A stretch of 64,000 nt of DNA from Mesorhizobium sp. SARCC-RB16n (GCF_008520305.1 NZ_ML703270.1:1-64000), one strand, 5' to 3'. Counted from the first letter of the stretch, positions 9,006 through 17,678 are shown. Numbers and translations are program-made. Notes: generated from the sequence alone by a model not told the origin.

Positions 9006-9488
9006 ATGAACACATCTGCATTGATCCGCCCGGCCTGGACGCCGGCGACCATCGCGTTGATGGTGATCGGCTTCATGGTGTTCTGGCCGCTCGGCTTCGC
9101 CATGCTCGCCTACATCATTTGGGGCGACCGGCTCGAGGGCTTCAAGCGTGACGTCAACCGCGCGACCGACGGCATCTTCGCCGGCTGCCGCCGTGGTTCC
9201 GACAAGGCCGCACGCTGGGGTAACGGCTCCGCTCGCACCGGCAACGTCGCTTTCGACGACTGGCGCGAAAAGGAGCTTGAGCGCCTGAACGAAGAGCGCC
9301 GCAAGCTCGACGAGATGCTGACCCAGTTCGACGAGTACGCTCGCGAATTGCGCCGCGCCAAGGATCAGGACGAGTTCGACCGATTCATGGCCAACCGCAA
9401 CAAGTCGACCGCCCCGACCAAGACCGATCCGAGCACCGAAACGACTTCCACCAAGCGTGGCAAAGGCTCGAACCTGCTCGACGACTAA
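9006..9488 (+). CDS. DUF2852 family membrane protein
   Basis: A 160-residue protein with one long hydrophobic segment (residues about 14-40, IALMVIGFMVFWPLGFAMLA) and then a charged helical cytosolic part with heptad-like Glu/Arg/Leu spacing (WREKELERLNEERRKLDEML), likely a coiled coil. It ends in a Ser/Thr-rich tail. It matches the alphaproteobacterial DUF2852 family, whose function is unknown. A GGGAG-type ribosome-binding site precedes the ATG at 9006, and a terminator follows. Confidence 0.85.
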   Translation: MNTSALIRPAWTPATIALMVIGFMVFWPLGFAMLAYIIWGDRLEGFKRDVNRATDGIFAGCRRGSDKAARWGNGSARTGNVAFDDWREKELERLNEERRKLDEMLTQFDEYARELRRAKDQDEFDRFMANRNKSTAPTKTDPSTETTSTKRGKGSNLLDD

Positions 9489-9516
9489 GGCCTAGCGACA
9501 GGGCCAAGGTAGGATG

Positions 9517-9549
9517 ACGGCGTCGCGCGAGCGGCGCCGTTTCTTTTTT
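9517..9549 (+). terminator. Terminator after the DUF2852 gene
   Basis: ACGGCG (9517-9522) pairs with CGCCGT (9535-9540), with a GCGC..GAGC inner stem, and is followed by TTCTTTTTT. It sits 28 bases after the stop. Confidence 0.75.
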
Positions 9550-9587
9550 GTTCTATTCGTTTTCCTCGAATCGCGTATCGTCCCGCC

Positions 9588-10346
9588 ATGACCATTGGGT
9601 TCTTCCGCAATCTGACGAAGCCCAAACCCACGCCTGCCGTGGAGCGGGAATATTGTGTCGCCGGCCGCACCCTGCCGCTCAAGATCGTCGAGAGCGCCAG
9701 GGCAAAGCGCCTGACGCTGCGCATCGATTCCGGCGGTCAGGGCCTGCGCATCACCGTGCCGCCGGGCTTGCGCCGGGGCGAGGTGGACAGGTTCCTCGAC
9801 CGCCACCAGGACTGGCTGGAGCAGCGGCTGGCCAAGGTGCCGACGCGGCCGCAGGTGCGGCCCGGCATCAAGATCCCGGTGCGCGGCGTGCCGCACCGCA
9901 TTGTCCATGAACCATCAAAGCGCGGCACCGTCACCATATCGCGCGACGAGCGCGGACCGCTGCTCATCGTGCATGGCGAACGCATCCATCTGCCGCGCCG
10001 CATCGCCGACTTTTTGAAGCGCGAGGCCAAGAAGGAGATCGAGAAGCTGGTCGTCAGACACACCGAGGCGCTCGGCAAGCGCGCCAAGGCGATCCGCTAC
10101 AAGGACACCTCCAGCCGCTGGGGCTCCTGCACCTCCGAAGGCAATCTGTCCTTTTCCTGGCGCATCATGATGGCGCCGCAGCCGGTCATCAACTACCTCG
10201 TCGCGCATGAAGTGGCGCATCTCAAGGAGATGAACCACGGTCCGAAATTCTGGAAACTGTGTGAAAAGCTCTGCCCCGACACCGACCGCTGCAAGGATTG
10301 GCTGAAGCGCAATGGCGGCGCGCTGCAGGCTATCGTGTTCGAGTAG
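9588..10346 (+). CDS. YgjP-like zinc metalloprotease (M48/DUF45)
   Basis: The 252-residue protein carries the zinc-protease signature HEVAHLKEMNH (two His and the catalytic Glu) followed by GPKFWKLCEKLCPD, as in the YgjP/SprT-like family. The upstream RWGSCTSEGNLSFSWRIMMAP block is the family-specific region before the zinc helix. The N-terminal part contains basic beta-strand-rich sequence. No signal peptide is seen, so it is likely cytosolic. Family members are largely uncharacterised, so a housekeeping proteolytic role is only inferred. Confidence 0.88.
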   Translation: MTIGFFRNLTKPKPTPAVEREYCVAGRTLPLKIVESARAKRLTLRIDSGGQGLRITVPPGLRRGEVDRFLDRHQDWLEQRLAKVPTRPQVRPGIKIPVRGVPHRIVHEPSKRGTVTISRDERGPLLIVHGERIHLPRRIADFLKREAKKEIEKLVVRHTEALGKRAKAIRYKDTSSRWGSCTSEGNLSFSWRIMMAPQPVINYLVAHEVAHLKEMNHGPKFWKLCEKLCPDTDRCKDWLKRNGGALQAIVFE

Positions 10347-10378
10347 GGGACGACCGCGTTTCAGCTACCGGCCGCCAC

Positions 10379-10597
10379 TTAATCATCATTCGCCGCGTTG
10401 AGCTCATCCGGCCGCAATCCCTCATCGCCATGATGCGGCCAGGGCAGAAAGTTCCGGTCGAAGCCGTCGCTGCCGAAATATTCCAGCGCCCGATGTGCTT
10501 CGGCGCCGTTGAAGGCGGCCTTGTCCATCAGATGCGCGATCACCTCGCGCGCCTGGGCGATCTTCTGCTTCAGTTCGGCAACGGTCTGGTCGGCCAT
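10379..10597 (-). CDS. Small conserved hypothetical protein
   Basis: A 72-residue acidic protein, MADQTVAELKQKIAQAREVI followed by a short helical region and ending PDELNAANDD. A GGGAGAAAG sits just before the ATG at 10597, which supports this start over the much longer open frame that runs antisense through trpF. No known domain is recognised. It is convergent with the YgjP-like gene and divergent from trpF. Confidence 0.7.
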   Translation of the reverse strand: MADQTVAELKQKIAQAREVIAHLMDKAAFNGAEAHRALEYFGSDGFDRNFLPWPHHGDEGLRPDELNAANDD

Positions 10598-10708
10598 GGT
10601 CTTTCTCCCGCCTGGCATGCTGTCCATCCATAGGTAGCGCCTTTGGCCTTGCCGGCAAACAGCATGCTTTTTCTCGACTCTTGGCGCTTTTCGTGCCAAT
10701 TCCGCGCC

Positions 10709-11368
10709 ATGGCGCTCGACATCAAGATCTGCGGCTTGAAGACCGACCAGGCAATGGCGGCGGCGCTGGCCGGCGGCGCCAGCCATGTCGGCTTCATTTT
10801 TTTCGCCAAAAGCCCGCGTTACGTCGAACCGGCCGAAGCCGGTCGTCTGCGCGAAGCGGCGCGTGGCAAGGCCTTGGCGGTTGCCGTCACCGTCGATGCC
10901 AGCGACGCCTTCCTGGATGAAATCGTGGAAAAGATGCAGCCCGACATGCTGCAACTGCATGGCTCCGAGACCCCCGAGCGAGTGGCCGAACTGAAAGCCC
11001 GCTATGGTCTGCCGGTGATGAAGGCGTTGCCACTCAGCGACGCTGCCGATCTCGACCGGATCAATCCGTTCATCGGCATCGCGGACCGCTTCCTGTTCGA
11101 CGCAAAGCCGCCAAAGGGCTCCGAGCTGCCGGGCGGCAATGGCGTCGCCTTCGACTGGCGCATCCTCGCCGGCCTTGACGCCGGGATCGATTACATGCTT
11201 TCCGGTGGGCTCAACGCCGCCAACATCGGCGATGCCCTTCGGCTTTCCAATCCGCCCGCAATAGACATTTCGTCGGGCGTGGAAAGCGCGCCGGGCGTCA
11301 AGGATCCGGCGCTGATCGAACAGTTTTTCCGGGCCGTCAGGGCCGCGCGGGACGACCGCGCCGCCTGA
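10709..11368 (+). CDS. trpF: Phosphoribosylanthranilate isomerase
   Basis: This (beta/alpha)8 enzyme converts phosphoribosylanthranilate to CdRP in tryptophan synthesis. The N-terminal MALDIKICGLK provides the catalytic Cys, and RFLFDAKPP contains the general-acid Asp. The phosphate-binding end reads LSGGLNAANIGDAL and DISSGVESAPGVKD. The longer open frame from 10643 adds non-conserved residues, so I used the ATG at 10709 (219 residues). It heads a trpFBA cluster, an arrangement established for rhizobia, where trp genes are split into separate groups. A rhizobial palindrome separates it from trpB. Confidence 0.96.
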   Translation: MALDIKICGLKTDQAMAAALAGGASHVGFIFFAKSPRYVEPAEAGRLREAARGKALAVAVTVDASDAFLDEIVEKMQPDMLQLHGSETPERVAELKARYGLPVMKALPLSDAADLDRINPFIGIADRFLFDAKPPKGSELPGGNGVAFDWRILAGLDAGIDYMLSGGLNAANIGDALRLSNPPAIDISSGVESAPGVKDPALIEQFFRAVRAARDDRAA

Positions 11369-11384
11369 ACAGAATTTCGAACCC

Positions 11385-11435
11385 TGAGCATGTCCCGGAA
11401 AAGTGGAAACCGGTTTTCCGACAGGGACATGCTCA
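11385..11435. repeat. Rhizobial intergenic palindrome
   Basis: TGAGCATGTCCC (11385-11396) and GGGACATGCTCA (11424-11435) are perfect inverted arms. Inside them GGAAAA..GGTTTTCC-type arms repeat the symmetry (GGAAAAGTGGAAACCGGTTT). This nested palindrome is a repeat seen between genes in many Rhizobiales genomes, from recall. Here it lies between trpF and trpB and would fold strongly in the mRNA. Confidence 0.8.
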
Positions 11436-11459
11436 AAGTATAGATCTAGGAGATCGGCG

Positions 11460-12680
11460 ATGAACAAGCCGGCGACACCCAATTCCTTCCGCACCGGACC
11501 TGACGAGCAGGGAATGTTCGGCATTTTCGGCGGACGTTTCGTTGCCGAAACGCTGATGCCGCTGATCCTCGACCTGGAGAAAAACTGGAACGAGGTCAAG
11601 AACGATCCGGATTTCAGGGCTGAGCTGACCGATCTGTCGACCCACTATGCCGGCCGGCCCTCGAAGCTCTATTTCGCCGAAGGCCTGACCAGACATCTCG
11701 GTGGCGCGAAAGTCTATTTCAAGCGCGAGGATCTGAACCACACCGGCTCGCACAAGATCAACAATTGCCTCGGCCAGATCCTGCTGGCCAAGCGCATGGG
11801 CAAGAAGCGCATCATCGCCGAAACCGGCGCCGGCCAGCATGGCGTGGCGTCGGCGACCGTCGCCGCCCGCTTCGGCTTTCCCTGCGTCGTCTATATGGGG
11901 GCGACCGACGTTGCCCGCCAAAGCCCCAATGTCTTCCGCATGAAGCTGCTGGGCGCCGAAGTGCGGCCGGTCACCGCTGGCCACGGCACGCTGAAGGACG
12001 CCATGAACGAAGCCCTTCGTGATTGGGTGACCAATGTCGAGGACACCTATTATTTGATTGGCACCGCCGCCGGTCCGCACCCCTATCCGGAACTGGTGCG
12101 CGACTTCCAGTCGGTGATCGGTACCGAGGCGCGCGCGCAGATCCTCGAACAGGAGGGACGGCTGCCCGACACCATCATCGCCGCCGTCGGCGGCGGTTCC
12201 AATGCCATCGGCATGTTCCATCCCTTCCTCGATGACAAAGAGGTTCGCATCATCGGCATCGAAGCGGGCGGGCGCGGCCTCGACGGCATCGAGCATTGCG
12301 CCTCGATGAATGCCGGTTCCCCCGGCGTGCTGCACGGCAACCGCACCTATCTCCTGCAGAACGCTGACGGGCAGATCATGGACGGCCATTCGATCTCCGC
12401 CGGCCTCGATTATCCCGGCGTTGGCCCGGAGCATTCCTGGCTGCGCGATTCCGGCCGTGTCGAATATGTGCCTATCCTCGACGACGAGGCGCTCGAAGCC
12501 TTCAAGCTGACGACGCGCGTCGAAGGCATCATCCCGGCGCTGGAATCGGCGCACGCCATCGCTCATGCGGTCAAGATCGTACCAGCCATGGACAAGGACC
12601 AGATCGTCATCGTCAACCTGTCCGGCCGTGGCGACAAAGACGTGCACACGGTGGCCTCGATGCTGGGCATGGAGATCTAG
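11460..12680 (+). CDS. trpB: Tryptophan synthase beta chain
   Basis: This PLP enzyme condenses indole with serine. The PLP lysine lies in [13 protein letters not shown], the catalytic Glu in [13 protein letters not shown], and the phosphate-binding loop is [11 protein letters not shown]. The COMM-domain sequence is complete. The 406-residue protein starts [18 protein letters not shown] at 11460, directly after AGGAGATCGGCG. It is followed by trpA after a 62-base intergenic stretch whose first base is the last base of the trpB stop codon and forms a perfect stem-loop. Confidence 0.97.
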   Translation: MNKPATPNSFRTGPDEQGMFGIFGGRFVAETLMPLILDLEKNWNEVKNDPDFRAELTDLSTHYAGRPSKLYFAEGLTRHLGGAKVYFKREDLNHTGSHKINNCLGQILLAKRMGKKRIIAETGAGQHGVASATVAARFGFPCVVYMGATDVARQSPNVFRMKLLGAEVRPVTAGHGTLKDAMNEALRDWVTNVEDTYYLIGTAAGPHPYPELVRDFQSVIGTEARAQILEQEGRLPDTIIAAVGGGSNAIGMFHPFLDDKEVRIIGIEAGGRGLDGIEHCASMNAGSPGVLHGNRTYLLQNADGQIMDGHSISAGLDYPGVGPEHSWLRDSGRVEYVPILDDEALEAFKLTTRVEGIIPALESAHAIAHAVKIVPAMDKDQIVIVNLSGRGDKDVHTVASMLGMEI

Positions 12681-12738
12681 GCCCTTTGGACAGTTTCGAT
12701 TTGGGAGTTGATTATGAGCAAAATTCGTCCAAAGGGCC
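12680..12738 (+). promoter_or_regulatory. Stem-loop covering the trpA ribosome-binding site
   Basis: GGCCCTTTGGAC (12680-12691) and GTCCAAAGGGCC (12727-12738) are perfect 12-base complements around a 35-base loop. The right arm contains the AAAGGG that is positioned as the trpA Shine-Dalgarno sequence six bases before the ATG at 12743. The left arm begins on the final G of the trpB TAG. The loop carries its own Shine-Dalgarno and ATG for a mini-ORF. The layout suggests translation-dependent control of trpA. Confidence 0.6.
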
Positions 12739-12749
12739 AGACATGGTGA
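12714..12749 (+). CDS. Possible 11-residue leader ORF before trpA
   Basis: An ATG at 12714 follows GGGAG with six-base spacing and opens [11 protein letters not shown]. The single Trp codon is immediately before the TGA at 12747, and the TGG overlaps the trpA ATG at 12743. Translating it would open the stem that hides the trpA Shine-Dalgarno, and the terminating ribosome would stand on the trpA start. It is in a different frame from trpA. Existence as a peptide is inference from layout. Confidence 0.4.
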   Translation: MSKIRPKGQTW

Positions 12750-13582
12750 CCCGCATCGACCGCCGCATGGCGAAGCTCAGGAACGAAGGCCGCCCGGCGC
12801 TCGTCACCTATTTCATGGGTGGCGACCCCGACTATGACACCTCGCTGTCGATCATGAAGGCGCTGCCCAAAGCGGGCGCTGACGTGATCGAGATGGGAAT
12901 GCCGTTTTCCGACCCGATGGCTGACGGCCCGGCCATCCAGGCAGCCGGCCTGCGCGCGCTGAAGGGTGGCCAGACGCTGGTCAAGACGCTGAAACTGGCG
13001 TCCGACTTTCGCGCCGGCGACGACGAGACGCCGATCGTGCTGATGGGCTATTACAACCCGATCTACATCTACGGCGTCGACCGTTTCCTGAAGGACGCGA
13101 TCGCCAGCGGCATTGACGGGCTGATCGTCGTCGACCTGCCGCCGGAGATGGACGAGGAACTCTGCATCCCGGCGCTCAAGGCCGGCATCAACTTCATCCG
13201 GTTGGCGACGCCGACCACCGACGACAAGCGCCTGCTCAAGGTGCTGCAGAACACCTCCGGCTTCGTCTACTACGTGTCGATGACCGGCATCACCGGCTCG
13301 GCGCTAGCCGACACCGGCAAGGTCGCCACGGCGGTCCAGCGCATCAAGGGTCACACCAACCTGCCGGTCTGCGTCGGCTTCGGCGTCAAGACCGCCGAAC
13401 AGGCGCGCGTCATCGGCGCCAATGCCGACGGCGTGGTCGTCGGCACGGCAATCGTCAATGCGGTTGCCAATGTGCTGGGGCCGAAGGGCGAAAAGACCGC
13501 CGATCCGGCCGAGGCCGTCGCCACGCTGGTCAGCGGCCTTGCGCAAGGCGTGCGCTCGGCCCGCCTTGCTGCCGCCGAATAG
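12743..13582 (+). CDS. trpA: Tryptophan synthase alpha chain
   Basis: The alpha subunit cleaves indole-3-glycerol phosphate and channels indole to TrpB. The catalytic Glu is in [17 protein letters not shown] and the second acid in MADGPAIQ; the phosphate-binding loop is [12 protein letters not shown] and [12 protein letters not shown]. The 279-residue form starts [20 protein letters not shown] at 12743; a longer in-frame TTG at 12686 would add 19 non-conserved residues and lies inside the stem-loop. Its ribosome-binding site is buried in that stem. Confidence 0.96.
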   Translation: MVTRIDRRMAKLRNEGRPALVTYFMGGDPDYDTSLSIMKALPKAGADVIEMGMPFSDPMADGPAIQAAGLRALKGGQTLVKTLKLASDFRAGDDETPIVLMGYYNPIYIYGVDRFLKDAIASGIDGLIVVDLPPEMDEELCIPALKAGINFIRLATPTTDDKRLLKVLQNTSGFVYYVSMTGITGSALADTGKVATAVQRIKGHTNLPVCVGFGVKTAEQARVIGANADGVVVGTAIVNAVANVLGPKGEKTADPAEAVATLVSGLAQGVRSARLAAAE

Positions 13583-13628
13583 TTTTCTTATCTCTTCCCC
13601 ACTCTTCGTCAGGACAGGAGCCGAAGCG

Positions 13629-14555
13629 ATGAACTGGATCACCAATTACGTTCGCCCGAAGATCAACTCGATGCTCGGCCGGCGTACCGACATGCCCGAG
13701 AATCTCTGGATCAAGGATCCCGAGACCGGCGAGATGGTGTTCCACAAGGACCTGGAATCCAACCAGTTCGTCATCCCGTCTTCCGGCCATCACATGAAGA
13801 TCTCGGCCAAGGAGCGGCTGAAATACTTCCTCGACGACGGCAAATACGAGCAGCTCGAAAACCCCAAGGTCGTGCAGGATCCGCTGAAGTTCCGCGACGA
13901 GAAGCGCTACACCGACCGGCTGAAGGACGCCAAGGCCAAGACCGGCCTGGAAGATGCCATCATCAATGCGCTGGGCACCATCGAGGGCCTGCCCGTGGTG
14001 GTGACGGTGCAGGATTTCGCTTTCATGGGCGGTTCGCTCGGCATGGCGGCCGGTGATGCCATCGTACATGGCTTCGAGGTCGCCCTGCAGCGCAGACGGC
14101 CGCTGATCCTGTTCGCTGCTTCCGGCGGCGCCCGCATGCAGGAAGGCATCCTGTCGCTGATGCAGCTGCCGCGCACCACGGTCGGCGTCGACCGGCTGAA
14201 GGAAGCCGGCCTGCCTTATATCGTCGTGCTGACCAATCCGACCACTGGCGGTGTCACCGCCTCCTACGCCATGCTGGGCGACGTGCACATCGCCGAGCCA
14301 GGCGCGCTGATCGGTTTTGCCGGGCCGCGTGTCATCGAGCAGACCATCCGCGAGAAATTGCCGGACGGCTTCCAGCGCTCCGAATACCTGATGGAGCACG
14401 GCATGGTAGACATGGTGGTGTCCAGGCTGGAAATGCGCCAGACGATCGCGCGGCTCCTGAAAATGCTGCTCAAGATGCCGGAAGAGCAAAAGCCGCTTGA
14501 GCCGGAAATCCTGCCGCCGGCCGTGCCTGCCGCCGAAGCCCGGCCGCAGGCTTGA
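13629..14555 (+). CDS. accD: Acetyl-CoA carboxylase carboxyltransferase beta subunit
   Basis: AccD with AccA transfers the carboxyl group from carboxybiotin to acetyl-CoA. The crotonase-like core is clear ([54 protein letters not shown]). The start [19 protein letters not shown] at 13629 follows CAGGAGCCGAAGCG; the frame opens earlier, inside trpA. In E. coli the N-terminus has a four-Cys zinc ribbon. The equivalent stretch here, [13 protein letters not shown] to [13 protein letters not shown], has no cysteine at all. It is part of the conserved trpFBA-accD-folC run. Confidence 0.96.
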   Translation: MNWITNYVRPKINSMLGRRTDMPENLWIKDPETGEMVFHKDLESNQFVIPSSGHHMKISAKERLKYFLDDGKYEQLENPKVVQDPLKFRDEKRYTDRLKDAKAKTGLEDAIINALGTIEGLPVVVTVQDFAFMGGSLGMAAGDAIVHGFEVALQRRRPLILFAASGGARMQEGILSLMQLPRTTVGVDRLKEAGLPYIVVLTNPTTGGVTASYAMLGDVHIAEPGALIGFAGPRVIEQTIREKLPDGFQRSEYLMEHGMVDMVVSRLEMRQTIARLLKMLLKMPEEQKPLEPEILPPAVPAAEARPQA

Positions 14556-14707
14556 CGCTACAATGGCCGGACGCGACACCAGCTTGACGCGACACTGGTT
14601 GCCGCGAACAGCGATTGCACAGCATCCGTGGCGCGCTGTAGCCTTTTGATAGCCGTGGTCATTGCGGGAGCGATTCTGGCTCTCGGGCCATGCGCCGGGA
14701 TTGTGCC

Positions 14708-16033
14708 ATGACGACGCTTGCCGCCGACCGCGAAATCGAAGCCCTGATGGCGCTTCACCCGAAAGGCTTCGACCTTTCGCTCGACCGCATCACGCGGCTG
14801 TTGGAGCGGCTGGGCAATCCGCAGGACCTGCTGCCGCCGGTCATCCACATCGCCGGCACCAACGGCAAAGGGTCCTGCGCCGCCTTCTCGCGGGCGCTGC
14901 TGGAAGCTTCCGGCCGGCTCGTCCATGTCCACACCTCGCCGCATCTGGTCAGCTGGCACGAGCGCTACAGGCTGGCCGCCGAGGGCGGCGGCAGGCTGGT
15001 CGACGATGACATCTTCGCAGAGGCCATTGCCCGCGTCGCGAAGGCCAATGCAGGCCAGAAGATCACCGTCTTCGAAATTCTCACCGCGGTCACCTTCATC
15101 CTGTTTTCGGAACATCCGGCCGATGCCGCCATCATCGAGGTCGGTCTTGGCGGCCGCTTCGACGCCACCAATGTCGTCGCGCGGCCGGCCGTGTCGGTGA
15201 TCATGCCGGTGTCGATGGACCATGAGGCCTATCTCGGCGACCGTGTCGAACTGATCGCCGCCGAAAAGGCCGGCATCATGAAACGCGGCTGCCCGGTGGT
15301 CATCGGCGCGCAGGAAAGCGAGACTGCGCTGCAGGTGTTGATCGACACCGCCGAGCGGCTGGAATGCCCGACCCTCGTCTATGGCCAGGATTTTCTCGCC
15401 TTCGAGGAAAACGGCCGCATGGTCTACCAGGACGATGATGGGCTGATGGACCTGCCGCCGCCTCGCCTGCCGGGTCGCCACCAGTTCGCCAATGCCGCCG
15501 CCGCGATCGCCGCGGTCAAGGCCGCCGGCTTCGAGATCAGCCACCGCGCCGCCGAGAAGGCGCTGACCAACGTCGCTTGGCCCGGCCGCATGCAGAAGCT
15601 GGGGCAGGGCCGGCTGGCCGAACTTGCGCCGAAGGGCGCCGATATCTGGCTCGACGGCGGCCACAATCCGGGCGCCGGCGTGGTCGTCGCCGAAGCGCTG
15701 GCCGAGCAGGAAGAAAAGAACCCCCGTCCGCTCTTCCTCATTTCGGGCATGATCAACACCAAGGACCAGAGCGGCTATTTCAGCGCCTTCAAGGGCTTGG
15801 TCAGGCATGTCTACACGGTGCCGGTGAGCCAGAGCGACGCCGGCGTGCCCAACGACGAACTGGCCATCCGCGCCACGGAAGCCGGGCTGACGGCCGAGCC
15901 GGTAAGCTCCGTCGCCAGCGCGCTGATGCTGCTGCGCGACACCTGGGACGGCCCGACGCCGCGCATCCTGATCGGCGGCTCGCTCTATCTCGCAGGCGCG
16001 GTGCTGGCGGAGAACGGCACGCCGCCAACCTGA
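14708..16033 (+). CDS. folC: Folylpolyglutamate / dihydrofolate synthase
   Basis: This Mur-ligase-type ATPase adds glutamate to dihydropteroate and folates. The P-loop is IHIAGTNGKGSCAAF (about residues 48-62), followed by the folate-binding SPHLVSWHERYR, the metal site EVGLGGRFDATNVV and the C-terminal domain with DGGHNPGAG. It has about 441 residues, normal length. I used the ATG at 14708 (MTTLAADREIEALMALHPKG); another ATG at 14690 is possible. It follows accD by about 150 bases that hold no recognised gene. Confidence 0.94.
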   Translation: MTTLAADREIEALMALHPKGFDLSLDRITRLLERLGNPQDLLPPVIHIAGTNGKGSCAAFSRALLEASGRLVHVHTSPHLVSWHERYRLAAEGGGRLVDDDIFAEAIARVAKANAGQKITVFEILTAVTFILFSEHPADAAIIEVGLGGRFDATNVVARPAVSVIMPVSMDHEAYLGDRVELIAAEKAGIMKRGCPVVIGAQESETALQVLIDTAERLECPTLVYGQDFLAFEENGRMVYQDDDGLMDLPPPRLPGRHQFANAAAAIAAVKAAGFEISHRAAEKALTNVAWPGRMQKLGQGRLAELAPKGADIWLDGGHNPGAGVVVAEALAEQEEKNPRPLFLISGMINTKDQSGYFSAFKGLVRHVYTVPVSQSDAGVPNDELAIRATEAGLTAEPVSSVASALMLLRDTWDGPTPRILIGGSLYLAGAVLAENGTPPT

Positions 16034-16122
16034 GAACGGTAACAATTTACGCCCTGCATCTTTAGACGCCTGCGGCGGAATTCTGCCCTATCTCGCTTTT
16101 GACCGAAAGATCCAAGGGCCGT

Positions 16123-16536
16123 TCAGAAGTCCCACGGCGAGATCAGGTCAAGGCTGGTGGCACCAAAGTCATTGAGATTACGCGTTGCCAGTCGACCACC
16201 ATTCACGCGCGCGATCGCGGCAATCATTCCGTCGGGAGCCGACATGCCGCGGCCTTGGCGCGCCGCGGCCCCCATGATCTCGCCATAAGCCAAGGCAGCC
16301 TCTTCCGTCAGCCCAAAAATCCGGTCGGCAAATCGATGGCGCCATTGGGAAAGGCCCTGCTCCAGCCGATCGGCACGCTCGTCAGGTCTTATTTTTTGAA
16401 TGCCGAAGGCAATTTCGGCAATCGCCACTGTGGGAAGGGCCAGTTCAGCATCATTCCGGACAAGCCACGCCAGGACGGCCGCATCCGGCGCCTTCCTCAA
16501 GGTCTCCGAAATCACATTGGTATCGACAAAAATCAA
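16123..16536 (-). CDS. vapC: VapC-type PIN-domain toxin
   Basis: A 137-residue PIN ribonuclease. The acidic residues of the active site are visible in MIFVDTNVISETLR (first Asp), AIAEIAFGI (Glu) and SAPDGMIAAIARV (Asp), with RNLNDFGATSLDLISPW closing the fold as in plasmid-stability VapC/StbB proteins. Such toxins cleave specific RNAs, often initiator tRNA or rRNA. It overlaps the antitoxin stop by four bases. The pair lies between folC and a cupin gene and shows no disruption. Confidence 0.92.
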   Translation of the reverse strand: MIFVDTNVISETLRKAPDAAVLAWLVRNDAELALPTVAIAEIAFGIQKIRPDERADRLEQGLSQWRHRFADRIFGLTEEAALAYGEIMGAAARQGRGMSAPDGMIAAIARVNGGRLATRNLNDFGATSLDLISPWDF

Positions 16537-16781
16537 AGCTCAGGTCCTGGATGGACCTGGCGGCCTTCGCGGATAATCTTCTCCAGATCGATGTCGGTGC
16601 CACTGGTTGACGCAAGTCGAGCATAAAAGGTGGATGCCGGTTCGCGACCCGCTTCACGAATCTCGTAGGATTCAAGCGCACGTTCGACCACATCGGCTAT
16701 CGAACGATTTTCGCGGCGAGCAAGTCTATGGGCTAGGTCGCGCGCTTTTGCACTGCGGACTGAGAGCTGTGGTTCGGCCAT
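16533..16781 (-). CDS. vapB: VapB-type antitoxin
   Basis: An 82-residue antitoxin. The N-terminal half (PQLSVRSAKARDLAHRLARR) fits the ribbon-helix-helix-like DNA-binding part of the Rv0623-type VapB group. The C-terminal half (ASTFYARLASTSGTDIDLEK) would wrap VapC. The ATG at 16781 has GGGAG six bases upstream; an earlier ATG at 16808 overlaps the likely -10 region. Expected to bind the palindromes at 16826-16861 and repress the operon. Confidence 0.88.
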   Translation of the reverse strand: MAEPQLSVRSAKARDLAHRLARRENRSIADVVERALESYEIREAGREPASTFYARLASTSGTDIDLEKIIREGRQVHPGPEL

Positions 16782-16825
16782 TTCAAACTCCCGTTCGAAA
16801 AGGGACATATATATCGATTAGGGTG

Positions 16826-16861
16826 TGCCATCAAGATGGCAGTTGATGGCATGCCATCAAC
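16826..16861. promoter_or_regulatory. Tandem palindromic operator of vapBC
   Basis: Two palindromes are adjacent: TGCCATC-AA-GATGGCA (16826-16841) and the perfect GTTGATGGCA/TGCCATCAAC (16842-16861). Both share the TGCCATC half-site. A minus-strand -10-like AT run (ATATATAT, about 16807-16814) lies downstream, so a bound VapB-VapC complex would cover the -35 region. Confidence 0.7.
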
Positions 16862-16869
16862 CCTGGCAG

Positions 16870-17151
16870 CTACTTCAGCTCGATCTCGATAAAGGCGTAC
16901 TCGCCCTCATTGGCGCTGATGACGTCATGTTCGACGCCCTCCTTGCGGAAATAGGGGGAACCTTTCTTCATCTCGGCGAAGGTTTCGCCGTCCTTGGTCA
17001 CCAGCTTCAGCTTGCCGTCCATCAGCGGCACGACGACATAGTCGTGGCCATGGCGATGCCAGCCGGTGTTGTCGCCCGGCTGGAAGCGGTACTCGGTGAC
17101 GATGACGCGCTCATTGTCGATGAAGACGGTGGCCTTGGCGGATCCGGTCAT
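16870..17151 (-). CDS. Small cupin-domain protein
   Basis: A 93-residue single-domain cupin. The metal-binding motif 1 is visible as GWHRHGHDYVVVPLMDG (His, His, Glu replaced by Asp/Tyr context) and motif 2 as YFRKEGVEHDVI. Length is typical of short monocupins without an assigned substrate. The ATG at 17151 is preceded by GGGAGAGA. The vapBC operator starts eight bases after its stop, so its 3' end is very close to the toxin-antitoxin promoter. Confidence 0.82.
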   Translation of the reverse strand: MTGSAKATVFIDNERVIVTEYRFQPGDNTGWHRHGHDYVVVPLMDGKLKLVTKDGETFAEMKKGSPYFRKEGVEHDVISANEGEYAFIEIELK

Positions 17152-17234
17152 TTCTCTCTCCCTGCTTCTGCTGCCAACAGAGGACATGGAGTGCCCCGAT
17201 GTGAGGGCCAGAGCGGCGCACCGATGACGCCAAC

Positions 17235-17258
17235 AAAAAGCCCGGCGATGGCCGGGCT
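17235..17258 (-). terminator. Terminator of trxA
   Basis: On the minus strand AGCCCGGC and GCCGGGCT (17239-17246 with 17251-17258) form a perfect eight-base stem with a four-base loop, followed by TTTTT. It is 22 bases after the trxA stop and ends the divL-to-trxA gene run. Confidence 0.88.
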
Positions 17259-17280
17259 CATGCTTCGAATGCAGATAGTA

Positions 17281-17604
17281 TCAGGCGAGATTGCCATTGA
17301 CCCAGTGCGACAGCGCGGTCTTGGGCGCGGCGCCAACCTTGATGTCGGCCACTTCGCCACCCTTGAAGATCATCAGCGTCGGGATCGAGCGCACGCCAAA
17401 CTGGGCGGCAAGCTCCGGGTTCTCGTCGATGTTCAGCTTGGCGATCTTGACCTTGGCACCGAGTTCGGTGGCGATGTCCTCAAGCGCCGGTGCGATCATC
17501 TTGCAAGGGCCGCACCATTCCGCCCAGAAATCAACCACGACCGGTACCTGAGCATTGAGCACATCGGCCTGGAAATTGTTCTTGTCGACCTTGACGGTGG
17601 TCAT
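17281..17604 (-). CDS. trxA: Thioredoxin 1
   Basis: A 107-residue cytosolic thioredoxin with the active site [13 protein letters not shown] and the cis-Pro loop [14 protein letters not shown]. The ATG at 17604 has GAAAGGA upstream. It follows addA by about 75 bases; the addA-trxA adjacency is common in Rhizobiales. It probably supplies reducing power to ribonucleotide reductase and other cytosolic targets. Confidence 0.97.
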   Translation of the reverse strand: MTTVKVDKNNFQADVLNAQVPVVVDFWAEWCGPCKMIAPALEDIATELGAKVKIAKLNIDENPELAAQFGVRSIPTLMIFKGGEVADIKVGAAPKTALSHWVNGNLA

Positions 17605-17678
17605 GCGGAAATCCTTTCGAAATTTTTCGTCGCACCAAATGTGGTGGTTGTCGCGCCCTTCTTCAAGCAGTTCTTGTG

